Source: Phymatolithon calcareum (Eukaryota > Rhodophyta > Florideophyceae > Hapalidiales). Taken from it: DNA of 64,000 bases. Location of the stretch: positions 1,302,001 to 1,366,000 of the forward strand of contig OZ345360.1 in the NCBI GenBank assembly GCA_977006965.1, read 5' to 3'. A program made the position numbers and the translations under genes. The notes under the pieces were generated by a model. It saw only the letters and a program-made list of their open reading frames with translations, did no database searches and was not told the origin of the DNA. Positions 10,528-19,502 of this stretch are shown one piece after another; the stretch's first letter is position 1; each line of letters opens with the position of its first letter.

Positions 10528-13500
10528 TTATTCGGCGTATCTTATAAAGTTACAAATAGCTACAGCTCCACTATTCAGTGCAGCGACAAAAATCTTTTTC
10601 CTCGAGTCGTATTTCCAATCGCGAACGTATGGTGACAAAGTTCCGAGCAACTTCTTTTCTCCTAATGCGTTAGAGTACACAGAAAGGGCACATCCCTTCT
10701 CTTCACAGCAAATATCGCCCGTATATGCCGGGAAGTTGACTGGCCAGAGATTCGGGGTCTCGTCCCTGCAGCTTTGAATGATCTCCGTTGCTGCCTCGTC
10801 GCTCATCGTATCACTGTTGCTGTCGGATCTCCAAACAGCTTCTCTCTTCTCACGATTCCAAATAGTGGTACTGTCTTTCCAGGCTTTAGCAACAACAAAA
10901 CATCCATCAGAAGTCTCTGCAACCCAACGACATTCTTCGTTACCTCGTAGATCACCGAATAGTTCATGTGTGTCTGTATTCCATATGAGAATATTCCCGT
11001 TTTGTGATCCGGAAACAACTCGACGACCATCACAACTGAACGAAACGCAACGGACCGAGTGTGTGTGACCTACAAGAGGCTCGCCCAATTGATCGAACGT
11101 CTCCAGATCCCACAACCTCAAAGTCTTGTCATGCGAACCAGAAACCAACCGCCGCCCGTCATGACTAAATGCAACACAAAAGACAGATTCTTTATGTCCT
11201 TTTAGTGGCTTTCCGATCTCGTCGCCCGTACTCGTGTCCCAGAAGCGTACGATATTATGACTCGATCCAGATGCAAGCCGCAGCCCGTCGGGACTGATCG
11301 CAACACCCATTACATATTCGGGGTTTGGGTGCTCTTCTTCCGTTGCTTCTGCGTCAAGGTGAGCGGTCCAAACACGAACAGTGCCATCTTCACACCCAGA
11401 GACGATTCTTTTTCCATCCGGACTAAAGACAACACTCTGTACCTCTGAGTGATGATCTGGAGACACCCGAACGGTGTTCCTGGTTGCAATATCCAACAAT
11501 CGGAAAGTGCGGTCTCTTGATCCACACAAAATTTGCTGACCGTTAGGACTGAAGGCGACACATCTTACACCACGCAAGCGTTCCTCCAGAGGTTCACCCA
11601 TTCTCCTCGTTTTTGTATCCCACAATCGGACTTTCTTGCACGATGATATTGATGCTAAGCATCCGCCATTCGGGCTTAATGCGATAGACGCCACTGCAGT
11701 GGTGTCTTCAAATATCGCTGCTCCCGTGTAGCTGTCCACAACCTTCATCATTGCACTCCTAGTCTCAAGAAGGTAGAGGCCAATTGCAACTGTTCGATTG
11801 TCTCCATGAACGGCAAGTGAAAAAATTGATCCGCATTGCACAAACTCTCTAGTTTGAGTTCCATTCTTTGCGTCCCATATTCTCAGAGTGCGATCCCGAG
11901 AGCCGGAGAATATCAATTTCGTATCGCTGCTCACAGCAACACAACGTACCTCATCCGTGTGACCAACAAGAGTCTGCAGAGGCTTGGTATATGTCTCCCA
12001 CTCCCAAACGCACAATGTCTTGTCGCGCGACGCGGAGATTAGTTGCTTGGGTCCTGCCAATGCAACTCCAGTGACAGTATCAGTATGTCCTGTCAATCTT
12101 TGTAATATTTCGCCAGTTGCTGCTTGGAGAACAACTACGTCTGGGCCCGCACCTGCAGCCATATAGTGCCCACATGGGAAATACGCAACCGACGAACAAC
12201 GATGTCCCAAAGGTATCTCCAATATTGGTGCACTGAGCACATTTGGAAAAAATGAATTCACTGGAAGCAAATACGGACTTGCAGTGTGTTCCTCCAAGCT
12301 TTTCATATATGCAGCCACAATTTCGTTCTCCCTTCTTACGGAAAAGAGACGCCCGCAAATTTGAAACAGAAGCTCGCGACGTCCATCAAATACTCTCCCC
12401 CAGGAAACACTGATGGCCTTGAAAATCAACGTGAAGCTATCCTTGATGTCCCCTTGCGCAGTAATCACGTCATCGCTCCTTTCAAGCCACTCAAAGTCAG
12501 TCTTGAAAGCCATGATACCCCCAATTTCCATCCGCAAGTGAGTCCAGCGACCGTCCAGCAGCAACGATGCCAGCTCCCAGACCAAGCCCGAAAGTGACAA
12601 ATGCCGCGCAAGGTTTTCATGAATGTATCCGTCCTTGGGAACTTCCTCAGACCACCACGATCTACACGACAGTGTTGCCAATGCCTGTGCCGTCAACGAA
12701 GCTCCGTCAGGTTGGGTTGAGATCTCTGATCTGCTTTGATCTCGCTTCAAATACCCTTCCAAAAGCCTATAGTGCCATAGAGGTTGAACCTTTTGCTTTC
12801 GTGCTTCTCTCCGACAGAACTCAAGATGGAGATCATGAATCATCAGCCCCGCTTCTCCAGTAGAACTAGATGTGTCTTTCCGGAAATGAATCTGGGCGAG
12901 GCTCATTCCACAAAACATTTTCACTACGTCCGAAGCAGATTTCTCGTCGAGTTGCCACATCCGAGAAAGAACTGACATGGGGACCCATGCCTGATTCTCC
13001 AGCACGCATAAGCTCATGTATAGGTCGATGATACTGTGTTGAGCATTAGAAGTATTTTCGGACTTCCATTTGATGAACTCCACTTGGAGGTACTTCAAGC
13101 TCAGGTGAATACACGCACTCAGCCTTGAGCCTTCGCTGCTCTTCTCAACCGTAAGACAGCTATTTGCGCTCCCAAGTTCACCAGCGTATGCATCGCAAGC
13201 GCTTTCAAAATCACCATGCAGCCTGACAAGCAGCGCAACGGCGGATCCCGCGATTGATAGAGCAATTGGTAGTCCGGCACAATGAGAAAGAATTCTGGAA
13301 ATGCTGTATCCGAGTTGCGGAACTTGCCCTGTCGGCGACTCTGGAGGGACTGAACCGGTTGCATACGTAAAGAAAAGTTTCCTTGAAACAGCTCCATGAG
13401 GATCTCTGGCACCGAAGTCAACGATTCGTCCTGCACTTTGCGCAATTGCAACACTGCGGGTAGTAATTGCCATCCGACTTTGTTGGCATGATCGCAATAC

Positions 13501-14502
13501 CTGCCGAAGCTCGTTTAGGTACCCCGTTTCGCAACTGTCTGTGGGCCATACGTCGTCCACAAGGTATAAGCATATGCGATCCTTGAACCACTTGACAGCA
13601 CAGTCCACGGCTTCACGAAGGGAAGAGTACTTCTCAACTATCCGGTCTGCATCACTCGACCCGGTTATCTTCATGATCCGGGCAATCTCGTCCATAACAG
13701 AGCGCACTGTCGCTCCTTCGCCGAGCGACATATAGTGCACACCGTCGACAAAACGGTTGCTGATATCCTCGTCATAAGCCAGACCTTGCAAAGCAATTGT
13801 CTTGCCAACTCCGGCCATTCCGACCACGCCGTATGCAGGGTGCATGACACCAGCGGCCGCAGTGACTTCGGTGCCAATGAGCACCGATCGCTTAAGCTTT
13901 CCTTCCAGTGTCTCTGGTTCACCATTTGCGTCCGTAGTATCGAAGTCCAACGATACTGTGGATAGAAGGCCTGGTGCACTGCCTTCACATGTATACCTGG
14001 CTTCCGTGCAAGCTGCAGATGTGGAGAGTTGTAGCTTGTCCATCTTCACGCAGACAGTCAGGTCGCTAACGAGTGATTGCAAAGTGTTGGAGGCCTTGTT
14101 GAGTTGAATCTCTAAAGTTGACATCTGTTCAGCATACGAATTGGCACGTGCAGCGCGTCGAAAAACCTGAAACAATGCTGCACGTTTCCCAGAGCTGCTT
14201 CCCGCGAACCCTTTCTGCGCAAACAGATCCATGATGTTATTTGCGCTTTCGAGGCAATCTTGGACTGAATTCAGGGAGCTGTGGAACATGTCTGACGTCT
14301 CCGCTGGGATAGCAGCAGGGTGCCGGTCCAGAATATCATACACTGTTTCCGCGTGTTTCGCCATGTCGTCGAGCCTGTGATTCAAGTCTTTGAACGTGAC
14401 TGGGCCTCGATTGAAGTTGGAAAGTCGGTTCTGGAGGCTTTCGATTTGTTGGCACAGCTCTGAGCTGACTCCCAAAGCAAACCCAATTGCTTCCAGTGCC
14501 AT
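10528..14502 (-). CDS. NLR-like STAND protein: helical N-domain, NB-ARC, 14 WD40 repeats
   Basis: A 1,324-residue signal-transduction ATPase. Residues about 1-180 are predominantly helical with no Cys-rich or catalytic motif; the pattern resembles the four-helix HeLo/MLKL/RPW8-type domains used as cell-death or membrane effectors (inference from pattern only). A NB-ARC NTPase follows: P-loop GMAGVGKT near residue 230, Walker B CLYLVDDVW near 315 and an ITTRS sensor motif. A helical spacer leads to WD40 repeats from about residue 745 to the end. I count 13-14 blades with GH and WD landmarks (VGHTDEVRCVA, LRIWD, KGHKESVFCVAFS, LRLWD), enough for two seven-bladed propellers. By family logic the WD40 part senses a ligand and the NB-ARC oligomerises to activate the N-domain. 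The start at 14502 is ATG. A shattered paralogue lies at 26651-27519. Confidence 0.9.
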   Translation of the reverse strand: MALEAIGFALGVSSELCQQIESLQNRLSNFNRGPVTFKDLNHRLDDMAKHAETVYDILDRHPAAIPAETSDMFHSSLNSVQDCLESANNIMDLFAQKGFAGSSSGKRAALFQVFRRAARANSYAEQMSTLEIQLNKASNTLQSLVSDLTVCVKMDKLQLSTSAACTEARYTCEGSAPGLLSTVSLDFDTTDANGEPETLEGKLKRSVLIGTEVTAAAGVMHPAYGVVGMAGVGKTIALQGLAYDEDISNRFVDGVHYMSLGEGATVRSVMDEIARIMKITGSSDADRIVEKYSSLREAVDCAVKWFKDRICLYLVDDVWPTDSCETGYLNELRQVLRSCQQSRMAITTRSVAIAQSAGRIVDFGARDPHGAVSRKLFFTYATGSVPPESPTGQVPQLGYSISRILSHCAGLPIALSIAGSAVALLVRLHGDFESACDAYAGELGSANSCLTVEKSSEGSRLSACIHLSLKYLQVEFIKWKSENTSNAQHSIIDLYMSLCVLENQAWVPMSVLSRMWQLDEKSASDVVKMFCGMSLAQIHFRKDTSSSTGEAGLMIHDLHLEFCRREARKQKVQPLWHYRLLEGYLKRDQSRSEISTQPDGASLTAQALATLSCRSWWSEEVPKDGYIHENLARHLSLSGLVWELASLLLDGRWTHLRMEIGGIMAFKTDFEWLERSDDVITAQGDIKDSFTLIFKAISVSWGRVFDGRRELLFQICGRLFSVRRENEIVAAYMKSLEEHTASPYLLPVNSFFPNVLSAPILEIPLGHRCSSVAYFPCGHYMAAGAGPDVVVLQAATGEILQRLTGHTDTVTGVALAGPKQLISASRDKTLCVWEWETYTKPLQTLVGHTDEVRCVAVSSDTKLIFSGSRDRTLRIWDAKNGTQTREFVQCGSIFSLAVHGDNRTVAIGLYLLETRSAMMKVVDSYTGAAIFEDTTAVASIALSPNGGCLASISSCKKVRLWDTKTRRMGEPLEERLRGVRCVAFSPNGQQILCGSRDRTFRLLDIATRNTVRVSPDHHSEVQSVVFSPDGKRIVSGCEDGTVRVWTAHLDAEATEEEHPNPEYVMGVAISPDGLRLASGSSHNIVRFWDTSTGDEIGKPLKGHKESVFCVAFSHDGRRLVSGSHDKTLRLWDLETFDQLGEPLVGHTHSVRCVSFSCDGRRVVSGSQNGNILIWNTDTHELFGDLRGNEECRWVAETSDGCFVVAKAWKDSTTIWNREKREAVWRSDSNSDTMSDEAATEIIQSCRDETPNLWPVNFPAYTGDICCEEKGCALSVYSNALGEKKLLGTLSPYVRDWKYDSRKKIFVAALNSGAVAICNFIRYAE

Positions 14503-14846
14503 TGCGATGAAAACGGTCCGAAGGAATTCGAAGTGTGGTGCGCCGAGATGAGGAGGAATGGGTTGATTTTGCGTTGGAAAATTTTCCGCCGCGACGCAAG
14601 AAGCGACCGCGGAGTACGCGTGGCGACACGACGCGACTTAAAAGCACGCACGCTTGAAGGCAGATGTGACTGGGACGATAGGGTGAACGCCAAGACTGGT
14701 TGAAGCGCAGGAAGCTGCAGATGGGCGAAAGTGAGCTCTGAAACGAACGGCGACGAAGTGATGTTTATGGAGGGAGGTGAGGCCAGTTGGCACATCAGCT
14801 CGTACACCATCATGATCTTTCCGCAGAATAATTATAATTATACTCT

Positions 14847-14879
14847 GAGGAATAATAATAATTATTATTATTATTCCTC
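14847..14879. repeat. AAT/ATT microsatellite forming a hairpin
   Basis: Arms GAGGAATAATAAT (14847-14859) and ATTATTATTCCTC (14867-14879) are perfect reverse complements around a 7-nt AT loop. Another AT-rich block, AATAATTATAATTATAC, sits just before it at 14826-14843. Confidence 0.8.
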
Positions 14880-14935
14880 CACACAGCAACAACACTCTTT
14901 TCGAGATCTATGATATCCAACGAAAGACGCTACAT

Positions 14936-14987
14936 TGTAGCAGTCTCCGCTGTACTCTACTAGTAGAGTACAGTTGAGACTGTTACA
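14936..14987. repeat. 52-nt near-perfect palindrome upstream of the NLR-like gene
   Basis: The core 14950-14973 is a perfect 24-nt palindrome centred on CTAG-rich sequence. The flanking arms CAGTCTC (14941-14947) and GAGACTG (14976-14982), then TGTA and TACA, extend it with three mismatched positions. The core includes the ACTGTA-type word seen elsewhere in the window. Confidence 0.85.
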
Positions 14988-15445
14988 TTGCTGTAACGCT
15001 GCCGGTCGCAGTTCGAAGGGGGAGGACCACACTTCAGGAACATCATAATTATGTCCTGATGCTCGCAGACACGGTTCGAATTTGCAAGATAAGCTTCGGC
15101 AAAATTGATTAGCGTCAAGGTGAGGGATCATCATTTCCTGAACAAATGAGAGTAGGAGAAGCTGAGGACTCAATTCAATGCCAGCTGGCGAGGAGCACGG
15201 CGGCCTCCAAACACACGAGCTGCAATTTTCCAACGGAAGGAGGCCTTACGTCCTAAGAGCATGGTGATGTGCCGGTTACATTAACTTAGTTTCCCTTCAT
15301 TAATAAGATTTAGCACGCGAAAATTAGAGCCGACGTCCAAGAAACCGTCCTTCTCCGCCAACAACTACCTATCCCCAACACCACCCTTCCAACCTCCCCA
15401 TCCATTCTCAACCACACCAAAACTTTGATACAAAAACTGCACCAC

Positions 15446-16579
15446 TCACAAAAGTTTAGCAAGACTCGGTTCCTTCTTCCTCAATTTTTCCAGCGACGCC
15501 AGCACAATCTGCGAAACTCTAGTCTCCGAAAGCCCCATTTCCCCCGCAATATGCTTCGACAACCGCGGCGGCTCACCCGCAAGTCCAAACTTCATTACAA
15601 GTATCCTCGCATCCCTCGGCCTGAGATATTTCCTGAGTGCCTCATGCACACTCTCACTCGCCATCATTCTCTCAACAGTAGCCTCCGGGCTGTGTTCCCC
15701 ATCCGCCGCAATAAGGTCACCCACCGTAGCGCCATTCGCAGACCCCTGCGGTCCCAGCAACGGCATATCCAGCGGAATCGCCCCGCGCAGATGCCGCTCC
15801 GCGGCGCGCAAAAGCTGCATAGAACTCCCCGGCACATGCGCCGTAATATCTGCATCACTAGGCCACCGGCCGTATTGTGCGAAATACTGCGCTCGAAAAC
15901 GACGCACAGCTCCCACAGCAGCTACAAGCCGCTCCGGCACGCGCACGGCAAGCTGCGGCGGGCGCGCGGCGCGGCGACAGAAACTCCACACAGATCTGTA
16001 TGCATACGTCGAGAACTTCACACCGCGACCAGGGTCGAAGGTCTCCGCCGCGCGAATGAGACCGAGCGCACCCTCCTGCACGAGATCGAGCAGAACGGGT
16101 CCAGCACTGACACCCGCAGTGTTGCGCGAAACATGCATGCGGAAAACGTCGCGCGCAATCTTCACCACGAGACGCAGGTTGGCGGCCACGAGCGCGTCGC
16201 GCGCAGCGAGACAGTCTGCATGCAGGTCGCGAAACTTCTGCTCAGACATGCCGAGCGACGCGGCGATTTCCGCATCGGTTGGGTCGGAGTCCTGTTTCTG
16301 ACGGAGGGATTCGCGCGCCGCGGAGAGGGCGCCGAGATGCGCGACCTTCTCGGTCAGGACGAGCTCCTCGGACGGACGGAGCAGCGGGTACTGGGAGACG
16401 TCGCGCGCAAAGGCGGCGAAGGAGTCGCCGCCGCCGGGCAGGGCTGGCGGTTGCGTTGGACGCGGGCGCGGAGGGGCGGCAACGACGGCCACTGGTGCGT
16501 AAGGGCGGGGACGGGATGTGGTGCGGTGTGCAGGGCGGTGGGCGAGGAGCGGCGCGGCGAGGGCGAAGGCGGAAGTCAT
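15446..16579 (-). CDS. SIG: Nucleus-encoded plastid RNA polymerase sigma factor (sigma-70 family)
   Basis: A 377-residue sigma factor, expected to direct the bacterial-type plastid RNA polymerase to promoters. Residues 1-50 (MTSAFALAAPLLAHR, then rich in R, P, A, S, T) look like a plastid transit peptide. Region 1.2 follows (YPLLRPSEELVL), then region 2 (ANLRLVVKIARDV; LVQEGALGLIRAAETFDPGR; FSTYAYRSVWSFCRRA), region 3 (GRWPSDADITAHV) and region 4 with a helix-turn-helix (SKHIAGEMGLSETRVSQIV). The open frame extends to 16600, but that codon is TTG; ATG at 16579 is used. In region 2.4 the usual WWIRQ-type pattern is replaced by RSVWSFCRR, so -10 recognition may differ. The gene is GC-rich, giving a long meaningless antisense frame. 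Confidence 0.92.
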   Translation of the reverse strand: MTSAFALAAPLLAHRPAHRTTSRPRPYAPVAVVAAPPRPRPTQPPALPGGGDSFAAFARDVSQYPLLRPSEELVLTEKVAHLGALSAARESLRQKQDSDPTDAEIAASLGMSEQKFRDLHADCLAARDALVAANLRLVVKIARDVFRMHVSRNTAGVSAGPVLLDLVQEGALGLIRAAETFDPGRGVKFSTYAYRSVWSFCRRAARPPQLAVRVPERLVAAVGAVRRFRAQYFAQYGRWPSDADITAHVPGSSMQLLRAAERHLRGAIPLDMPLLGPQGSANGATVGDLIAADGEHSPEATVERMMASESVHEALRKYLRPRDARILVMKFGLAGEPPRLSKHIAGEMGLSETRVSQIVLASLEKLRKKEPSLAKLL

Positions 16580-17156
16580 CGCGTGGAGATGGCGATGCAA
16601 AGGGCGGGCGGGCGAGGGGCGGACGACGAGGGCAGTTCAGTTGCAGGTGGGGTGGTGATACACTGTGCAGCGTGGCAACGGCAGTAGAGATGAAGGTACA
16701 AATCCAACGTGTACAATGTGTGCGCGATATTTTAGCGCATGAGGTGTGGAAATGCGTGAGGTGGAGGCGGAACAGGGTGCAACATGCAGGCAGGGCGACC
16801 TCATTGGTAGTCTGCAAACGTTGCACGCCCAGTTAAAGCTCTGCTTTTCCGGAACGTGAAAAGATGATTTTCGGGTATTATGACCACTGGAAAGCCATAT
16901 GATAGCAACGGCATCTTCCTCGTCAAAGTGCGTTATTCGTCGAGGAAATTTTCACATATCATACGATATCATACGATACATGAGGCCGAACAAGAGCTGA
17001 GCTCGAGTTCGCGAACGCCACCCAGTATTTCTCGCTTCGCAACGTTGCCTTCCTCGATGGGGACAATGGGAATCCATCCAACGCATGATGCTCGCAATCA
17101 CAACACGATCGCATCAATAAGAACAATCCCTACCCACTTGCAAGTCCCCCACGCCT
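16580..17156. other. Intergenic region between sigma factor and OB-fold genes
   Basis: Holds the sigma factor promoter and the 3' flank of the OB-fold gene. A direct repeat, CATATCATACGATATCATACG, is visible near 16954-16975. No gene is seen. Confidence 0.4.
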
Positions 17157-18164
17157 TCAGAACCGCAAAAACCTAAGCAGCGGCATCCCATCCACCGCCG
17201 CCCCATCCTCAACAACAGCCTCAAACACGCCACAATCACTCGCCAGCGCGCGCAAAACCGCCGCCGCACTCCTCCCACCATCCTCCCTTACAGCCTCCGG
17301 CGTGGTGAGCAGCACCCTTGCCAAATCGTCCCCCTCACAGTGCGCAACAACAACATCCCCCTCCGTCCCCTCCACCGCAAGCTCGACGCGCACAGCCGCC
17401 CTCAGCACCATCTTCCTCGGCACACGCGCGCACGTGCTACACGCCCCACTTCCCCAGCACCCGCCGCAAACGTCCGCCACCGCAGCCTTCAAACTACCCG
17501 CCAGTCCCTCTGCGCGCGGCGCGCGCACCCGCACCTCGTTCACACGTGCCCGCAAAATTCTTCTCCCCCCCTGCGCCGCGTCCCCCGCACATGATGCAGT
17601 CTCCCGACGACTGCGTCCCTCCCGCGGCGCTTGGACGTCATCGGGCGGCGACGCCGGCCGGAGCGGCACATCGCGCAGCACGGCATGGCGCTCCTCCGTC
17701 CAGCTTGCGAGCGCGCGCATCGTCTCCGACTGCGCGCAGGGGCACTGTGTGCGCGATGCTTGAAGCTCTAAGTGGACGATGTGGTGCGGGGCCGTGGTGG
17801 ACAGAGAGGGGTGGCCCGATTTGGAGAGACGGAGCGAGACGGACGGGACATGCAGAACATCGAGCGGACGCAGATGGGCGAGACGGATGCCGGATGCGCC
17901 CCAGATGCGCAGTTCGAGGCCGAGGGGCACGGACGGGTCGGCGAGGTAGAGAGAGGTCACGAGCGCGGCGTCGCCGGAGCGGAGGACGACTGAGTGCGCG
18001 CGGTCCAGACCGAGGAGGACGCATAGCACTACGGGGGATTCGACGCCGGGACGGAGACGGGATAGAGGGACTGGGCGACCGCATTGAGGGGGCGGAGCGC
18101 GCGGCATGCGGATCGATGGTGGGAATCCATGGGCGGCAGGGAGGGGGCTTTCAAGGTCGTTCAT
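17157..18164 (-). CDS. Predicted OB-fold nucleic-acid-binding protein with a four-Cys cluster
   Basis: I cannot name this 335-residue protein. Residues about 25-115 have the strand pattern of an OB fold (PVVLCVLLGLDRAHSVVLRS, SLYLADPSVPLGLELRIWG, LRPLDVLHVPSVSLRL), as in replication protein A, POT1 or SHLD2-type proteins. Farther on is a compact cysteine cluster, CGGCWGSGACSTC (C-x2-C-x5-C-x2-C), followed by a second strand-rich region (RKMVLRAAVRVELAVEGTEGDVVVAHCEGDDLARVLLTTPEAV), consistent with another OB fold carrying a zinc ribbon, as in the RPA1 C-domain. This layout would fit a single-stranded DNA binder, possibly shieldin- or MEIOB-like, but that is inference. The start is ATG at 18164. 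The gene is very GC-rich, so the antisense frames are long but lack domains. Confidence 0.65.
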   Translation of the reverse strand: MNDLESPLPAAHGFPPSIRMPRAPPPQCGRPVPLSRLRPGVESPVVLCVLLGLDRAHSVVLRSGDAALVTSLYLADPSVPLGLELRIWGASGIRLAHLRPLDVLHVPSVSLRLSKSGHPSLSTTAPHHIVHLELQASRTQCPCAQSETMRALASWTEERHAVLRDVPLRPASPPDDVQAPREGRSRRETASCAGDAAQGGRRILRARVNEVRVRAPRAEGLAGSLKAAVADVCGGCWGSGACSTCARVPRKMVLRAAVRVELAVEGTEGDVVVAHCEGDDLARVLLTTPEAVREDGGRSAAAVLRALASDCGVFEAVVEDGAAVDGMPLLRFLRF

Positions 18165-18990
18165 GGGAAATGAGTTGTGCAGAGGTACTTTTAAAAGTAT
18201 TGCTTACTTTTAAAAAGTTTGAAACTTTTTACAAAACAACGCAATAACAACGCAATTCTTTTTTCAAAAAAGGATTGCGTTGTTAAATGCTTTTCTTGTG
18301 CATGTTGGCTGCAAGAGGGAAACGCGCACATACACTAGGGAGGAAATTGTAATTTTTTTTATTTTCGAAGCCCTCAACGCCGGCACGCGTCAACACCAGA
18401 CCAGCTTCTCTTTGGTACATGTCCACGCAATGTAAACTCATCATTTCCCAAATACAGTAACATCACATCCAACTATCATCTCTTCTGCCACATGCATCTC
18501 TAATTCCAGAACGTTGTCCATCGCTGTTTTCAATTCTTCTTCCCACGGTTTTTCTACACTTAATCTCATTAGACTTCTCAGATTCCTTTGTAGAGTAATT
18601 ACGCATGTCTCCCCGACGTCTTCGAAGTGTTCAGTGTAAGCCGGTCGGTTTCGCGGCGGGAATCGACCGAAAACCACTAACTTGCGACAAGTCGATGTTT
18701 TCGCGACTGCATTTGCACTGCCGGGTGTGCTCTTTTGTTCAAATCGACGGCAATCTTACTTTCTTTCTCGTCTTTCTTTCGCTCCACACTTGGCCAACAC
18801 GCAGTTTCTCATGTTTGGGGGTAACTAATCCGGGGTACAGGTCGTTTAGCGGTGTCTCGTAGAAGTTCGTGTTCTTACAGATACAGGACATCCCTCTCCG
18901 CAAACTGTATGTATGCGCTTTTGCTCTCGTATCTTGTACTCTTCACTATCTCCTCTTTTACGCATAATATTCGAAGCGCAAGTGTTATCC
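18165..18990. other. Upstream region of the OB-fold gene
   Basis: AT-rich promoter-side sequence with the 18245-18285 hairpin. A 78-codon minus-strand frame at 18441-18677 starts with GTG and matches nothing I know; it could be an exon or noise. The rest is non-coding to the eye. Confidence 0.35.
18245..18285. repeat. Hairpin with 20-nt arms
   Basis: Arms starting TAACAACGCAAT and ending ATTGCGTTGTTA pair across a one-base loop with a single T/G mismatch; the centre is CTTTTTT/AAAAAAG. It lies about 80 bp upstream of the OB-fold start codon and could be a strong RNA hairpin if transcribed from either side. Confidence 0.8.
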
Positions 18991-18994
18991 GAGT

Positions 18995-19500
18995 TTCGCT
19001 CGTCCGATCTACAAGAGCACAAAATGCTCGTGCCATATTGAATCAGAAACGTTTCTCAATAAAGCTTCTCTTCTTTTCATTAAATGGACTACGATACACC
19101 TCGAGCGGACGTCAAGGACGAGGGGTCAGCCACTTTTGCATTCCATACAGACGTATCGACAAAGACGAACATTCATTTCACGAGAAATGGATATCCGTCG
19201 TTGTCCCAACGTCTGCAAGGGACCCCTTGCCCTTGACGCCCGCTCGAGGTGTATCGTAGTCCACGGTCTGGACCGCACCAGTCTGGTTGCGAAAAACAAG
19301 GAGAAGAAGATCTAAAAAAATGGAAGGCTGCAAGAGATTATAGAACTGTAATCCCAACTTTGAGCATTACCTTGTGGAGTGCCTGGCGCAGGATTGAGAG
19401 CAGGAGCAGGTGTAGGATCGTCATCTACATTTTGCTCGCCGTTAGGATTACCATCAGCGTCAGCGTCGCTCCTCATAGGCAGGAGTAGAAACGGATTCAT
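18995..19500. repeat. R1 repeat family, partial copy with fold-back
   Basis: Segments here recur at 21100-21585 and 28650-28880: ACAAGAGCAC with AATCAGAAACG and AAGCTTCTCTTC words, then GTCCACGGTCTGG, AACAAGGAGAAGAAGATCTA, CTTGTGGAGTGCCTGGCGCA and TTTTGCTCGCCGTT. Compared with 21347-21585 the last 240 bp match with scattered substitutions and small indels. Confidence 0.75.
19085..19263. repeat. Inverted repeat with 43-nt arms
   Basis: The left arm 19085-19127 and right arm 19221-19263 are reverse complements with three mismatches, all C/T transitions, around a 93-nt spacer. The left arm begins TGGACTACGATACACCTCGA; the right arm ends TCGAGGTGTATCGTAGTCCA. The same sequence occurs in single orientation at 21310-21352, so this copy has been partly inverted. 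Confidence 0.85.
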
Positions 19501-19502
19501 CG

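Larger units (their letters stand above)
14503..15445. other. Upstream region of the NLR-like gene, palindrome-rich
   Basis: 943 bp between two minus-strand genes, holding the promoter of the NLR-like gene and the 3' flank of the sigma factor gene. It contains an AT-rich hairpin and a 52-nt palindrome (listed separately). No coding frame here looks real. Confidence 0.5.

Noticed and set aside
15425-16687. 420-codon plus-strand open frame
   Set aside because: It is antisense to the sigma factor gene, composed of arginine-rich low-complexity sequence, and is a by-product of GC-rich codon use.
17318-18247. 309-codon plus-strand open frame
   Set aside because: Antisense to the OB-fold gene, rich in P, R, A and G with no domain; same GC effect.
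18441-18677. 78-codon minus-strand gene
   Set aside because: GTG start, no homology recognised; at best a possible exon, not supportable from sequence alone.
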